Shown here piece by piece: positions 5,310-7,227 of a stretch of DNA of 7,227 nucleotides; the first letter of the stretch is position 1, and each line of letters opens with the position of its first letter. The stretch covers positions 1 to 7,227 of the forward strand of contig JAFADT010000078.1 of assembly GCA_023424585.1 (NCBI GenBank), in the 5' to 3' direction. The notes under the pieces were generated by a model, which was not told where the DNA came from, made no database searches, and was given only the letters and a program-made list of their open reading frames with translations. Position numbers and translations under genes: made by a program. The DNA comes from Pseudomonadota bacterium. Its GTDB lineage: Bacteria > Myxococcota > Myxococcia > Myxococcales > Myxococcaceae.

Positions 5310-5642
5310 ATGTCCTCCCTCCTCGCCCGCATCTGCCCGGCAGGGCTCCTGGCCGGATTCCTCGTGTTCTCTCCCCTGGTGGCGCTGGGCCAGGAGGGAC
5401 CGCAGCAGGACGCGGGCCAGCCGGACGATCCCAACTCCCCGGAGGGGGATGACAACACCGGGCGCGTGCCCACGGACTGTCGCAGCACCAGTGACTGCGC
5501 GCCGCGCTTCAGCTGCAACGCGGGCAAGTGCAAGTACACCGGCATCCGCCAGGCGGAGACGCAGGGCTGCATGGTGGGCCCGGAGGCGGCGCTGATGGTG
5601 CTGGGCGCGGCCGCCGTGGCAGGCTCGCGGCGCCGCCGGTAG
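5310..5642 (+). CDS. Small secreted Cys-rich protein with MYXO-CTERM-like anchor
   Basis: This encodes 110 aa. A signal peptide at residues 1-27 (R7 and a hydrophobic run to ALG) is probably cut before Q28. Residues 28-52 are acidic and Pro/Gly/Asp-rich, likely disordered. Residues 55-76 form a compact four-cysteine motif, C57-x5-C63-x5-C69-x4-C74, of a type often seen repeated in myxobacterial surface proteins; it probably makes two disulfides. The end (residues 86-110) is Gly-Cys (C87), a hydrophobic helix of Ala, Leu, Met and Val, then SRRRR, the layout of the MYXO-CTERM sorting signal that is processed to place proteins on the myxobacterial surface. The protein is thus almost only signal, spacer, one Cys motif and anchor. 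It is divergent from the response regulator and 34 bp before the methyltransferase on the same strand. Its function is unknown. Confidence 0.82.
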   Translation: MSSLLARICPAGLLAGFLVFSPLVALGQEGPQQDAGQPDDPNSPEGDDNTGRVPTDCRSTSDCAPRFSCNAGKCKYTGIRQAETQGCMVGPEAALMVLGAAAVAGSRRRR

Positions 5643-5676
5643 CCGCCACTCCCCCCACTCCCCGGAGCGACGCGCG

Positions 5677-6717
5677 ATGCGGCTGGGCCTGAAAGCGGAC
5701 AACCTCCTGGAGCGGGTGGCGGACTTCCTCAACCTGGCGCCGCAGCCCCTGGCGCACGCCTTCTTCGGGATGATGGCGTCGCGCACGCTGATGGCTGGGG
5801 CGCGGCTGGGCGTGTACGCGGCGCTGGCGGACGGCGCGACGACGGCGGAGGCGCTGGCGGCGCGGCTGAAGACGAGCACGGAGGGGATGCGGGCGCTGCT
5901 GGAGGCGCTCATCGCCTGCGAGGTGGTGGAGCTGAACCGGGGGCGCTTCCGGCTGGCGCCCCGGGCGCGGCGGTGGCTGGACCCGCGCTCGCCGCAGGCC
6001 ATCACGGCGTTCCTGGAGTTCAACTACGCGCAGTGGGACTGGTGGGGGCAGCTGGAGAACGCGGTGCGGAGCGGGCAGTCGGTGGACATCCACCAGTTCG
6101 CGCCGGACGACCCGCGCTGGCGCGACTACATCCAGGCCATGTACCAGCTGGCGCGGCTGGCCTCGCCGGAGGTGGCGGCGAACATCCCCCTGCCCCGGGG
6201 GGCGAGGCACCTGCTGGACCTGGGCGGCGCGCATGGCTGGTACGCGGCGGAGCTGTGCCGGCTGCACCGGGGGCTGAAGGCCACGGTGGTGGACCTGGAG
6301 GGCAGCGTGCGCGTGGGGCGGGACATCATCGCCCAGGCGGGGCTGTCGCACCGGGTGACGCACAAGGAAGGGGACGTGCTGAGCGCGGAGCTGGGCGGGC
6401 CGTATGACGGCGCGCTGCTGTTCCAGGTGCTGCACCACCTGACGCCCGCGCAGAGCGTGGCGCTGCTGCGGCGCGTGCGCGGCGCCATGGTGTCCCGGGG
6501 CACGCTGGCGGTGCTGGAGTACCTGCGCGAGGAGCGGGACACGCAGGGGTCCTCCGCGCCGCTCATCGGGCTGCACTACTTCCTCACGTCCGGGGCCGCG
6601 TCGTACACGCCCGCGGAGGTCGAGGGCTTCCTGGATGACGCGGGGTTCAAGGTGCAGAGCACGCGGCCCATCCGGCATCTGCCCTTGCAGACGTTGATCA
6701 TCGCGCAGCCGGACTGA
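5677..6717 (+). CDS. SAM-dependent O-methyltransferase, acetylserotonin/polyketide OMT-like
   Basis: This encodes 346 aa, a usual length for the family. The ATG at 5677 has GGAG ten bases upstream. Residues about 25-102 form a helical and winged-helix dimerisation domain (LGVYAALADGATTAEALAAR). The class I Rossmann domain starts near 178: motif I LLDLGGAHGWYA (179-190) binds SAM, D206 in VVDLEG should contact the ribose, and EGDV (231-234) is the next motif. VLHHLTPAQ (251-259) corresponds to the catalytic LHxW-type segment of small-molecule OMTs, with H253 in the place of the base; the C-terminal part (GFLDDAGF, 317-324) is typical. The substrate is probably a small hydroxylated metabolite, but no polyketide or peptide synthetase genes are adjacent, so it stays unknown. 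Possibly co-transcribed with the mini-protein gene 34 bp upstream. No signal peptide; cytoplasmic. Confidence 0.88.
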   Translation: MRLGLKADNLLERVADFLNLAPQPLAHAFFGMMASRTLMAGARLGVYAALADGATTAEALAARLKTSTEGMRALLEALIACEVVELNRGRFRLAPRARRWLDPRSPQAITAFLEFNYAQWDWWGQLENAVRSGQSVDIHQFAPDDPRWRDYIQAMYQLARLASPEVAANIPLPRGARHLLDLGGAHGWYAAELCRLHRGLKATVVDLEGSVRVGRDIIAQAGLSHRVTHKEGDVLSAELGGPYDGALLFQVLHHLTPAQSVALLRRVRGAMVSRGTLAVLEYLREERDTQGSSAPLIGLHYFLTSGAASYTPAEVEGFLDDAGFKVQSTRPIRHLPLQTLIIAQPD

Positions 6718-6725
6718 CGGTCCCG

Positions 6726-6743
6726 CGTCTGGCTTGTCAGACG
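6726..6743 (+). terminator. Small hairpin after the methyltransferase gene
   Basis: CGTCTG (6726-6731) pairs with CAGACG (6738-6743) around six bases, starting nine bases after the methyltransferase stop. There is no T-run. It overlaps TTGTCA (6734-6739), a five-of-six match to a -35 element, so it could instead be an operator for the next gene. Confidence 0.3.
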
Positions 6744-6768
6744 GTGCTGCTAACTCCACACTCCAGGC

Positions 6769-7227
6769 ATGGCCTATGGCGCGAAACCACTCGGGGGTCC
6801 GGCGACCCTCGCTGACATCGAGGCCCTGCCCGAGGGCGTGGTGGGCGAGATCATCGATGGGACGTTGTATGCACATGCGCGGCCCCGGGCCGGGCACATG
6901 GACCTGGTGGGCGCGCTGATTGATGGCCTGCGAGGCCCCTTCCAGCGCGGCCAGAATGGCCCGGGCGGTTGGTGGGTGCTGGCGGAGCCGGGCATCCAGG
7001 TGGAGGGAGCGCCGGAGTTCAACCCGGACCTCGCCGGATGGAGGCGCGAGCGGATGCCCGTGCTGCCGGGTGGAAGGTGCAAGGTCGTCCCGGACTGGGC
7101 CTGCGAAATCCTGTCACCGTCCACGCGGGGCTACGACACGCGCATCAAGCGGCCCTTCTACGCACGCATTGGCATCCAACATCTCTGGTTCATCGACCTG
7201 GAGGCACGCACGCTCACGGTGAGCGAG
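6769..7227 (+). CDS. Uma2-family (DUF820) PD-(D/E)XK-fold protein, 3'-truncated by window edge
   Basis: An uninterrupted frame runs from the ATG at 6769 to the last base, giving the first 153 residues (MAYGAKPLGG...). Uma2 proteins have a restriction-endonuclease-like fold and are often annotated as putative endonucleases; their biological role is poorly known. The family layout is clear: GEIIDGTLY (26-34) at the N-terminus, NPDLAGW (85-91) with D87, then WACEILSPST (110-119) with E113 and K127 in the following DTRIKR segment. D87, E113 and K127 form the expected metal-binding and catalytic set. IQHLWFIDLEARTLTV (136-151) is the usual next strand pair. About 30-50 residues are probably missing at the 3' end. 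The start has only a weak AGG nearby. It follows the methyltransferase by 51 bp on the same strand but has no evident link to it. The set of key residues looks intact, so it is unlikely to be a dead copy. Confidence 0.85.
   Translation, partial: MAYGAKPLGGPATLADIEALPEGVVGEIIDGTLYAHARPRAGHMDLVGALIDGLRGPFQRGQNGPGGWWVLAEPGIQVEGAPEFNPDLAGWRRERMPVLPGGRCKVVPDWACEILSPSTRGYDTRIKRPFYARIGIQHLWFIDLEARTLTVSE

Noticed and set aside
5184..6023. Open leftward frame extending the response regulator far upstream (to 720 aa)
   Set aside because: The receiver domain begins right at the ATG at 5183. The extra part lies antisense to the mini-protein and methyltransferase genes, has shadow-like composition (Arg/Ala/Ser-rich) and no domain.
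5509..6897. 462-aa leftward open frame opposite the methyltransferase
   Set aside because: Pro/Arg/Gln/His-rich shadow of a gene with clear SAM motifs on the other strand; no start signal or domain.
6734..6919. 61-aa rightward open frame overlapping the Uma2 start
   Set aside because: It is in another frame from the Uma2 coding sequence, which shows clear family motifs, and its own translation shows none.
1..7227. Mobile element, CRISPR array, tRNA or rRNA
   Set aside because: Reading both strands, I saw no transposase or integrase motifs, no spaced direct repeats, no cloverleaf and no conserved rRNA sequence.

Overview
The window is very GC-rich, and third codon positions in the accepted genes are almost all G or C. 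It encodes three small putative lipoproteins, a response regulator fused to a DUF4388/PATAN-type domain, and a short secreted protein with a Cys-helix-Arg tail like the MYXO-CTERM sorting signal. Together these point to a myxobacterium, most likely Myxococcaceae (Corallococcus/Myxococcus-like). This is inferred from gene content and style; no species call is possible. It looks like ordinary chromosome: no insertion sequence, phage gene, CRISPR array, tRNA or rRNA was seen.

Layout. (1) 1-663 (+): the C-terminal part of NagZ, the GH3 beta-N-acetylglucosaminidase of peptidoglycan recycling, cut by the window edge. (2) 660-3117 (-): four leftward genes, namely a 172-aa lipoprotein (2599-3117), a PrxQ/Bcp peroxiredoxin with a Lys/Ala/Pro-rich tail (1931-2542), a 175-aa lipoprotein (1166-1693) and a 123-aa putative lipoprotein (660-1031). 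The last one runs into nagZ so that the two stop codons overlap. (3) 3175-3816 (+): a six-helix NiCoT/UreH-like nickel or cobalt permease, divergent from the lipoprotein at 3117. (4) 3861-5183 (-): the response regulator-DUF4388 protein, convergent with the permease across a 44-bp gap that holds a strong hairpin. (5) 5310-5642 and 5677-6717 (+): the MYXO-CTERM-like mini-protein, then an orphan SAM-dependent O-methyltransferase. (6) 6769-7227 (+): the start of a Uma2-family (PD-(D/E)XK fold) protein, cut by the right edge.

How the genes fit together. No single pathway links them. Cell-envelope themes recur (peptidoglycan recycling, lipoproteins, a surface-sorted mini-protein), along with peroxide defence and metal transport. 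The one shared signal is at gene starts. Three genes without a convincing Shine-Dalgarno sequence at normal spacing (permease, response regulator, mini-protein) carry a TANNNT -10-like hexamer 8-12 bases before the start codon, which suggests leaderless or near-leaderless transcription. Four genes with a good Shine-Dalgarno lack it.

I found no convincing new multi-gene system. The items most worth a second look are the histone-like tail on the peroxiredoxin, the start-proximal -10 pattern, and the small MYXO-CTERM-like protein divergent from the response regulator.
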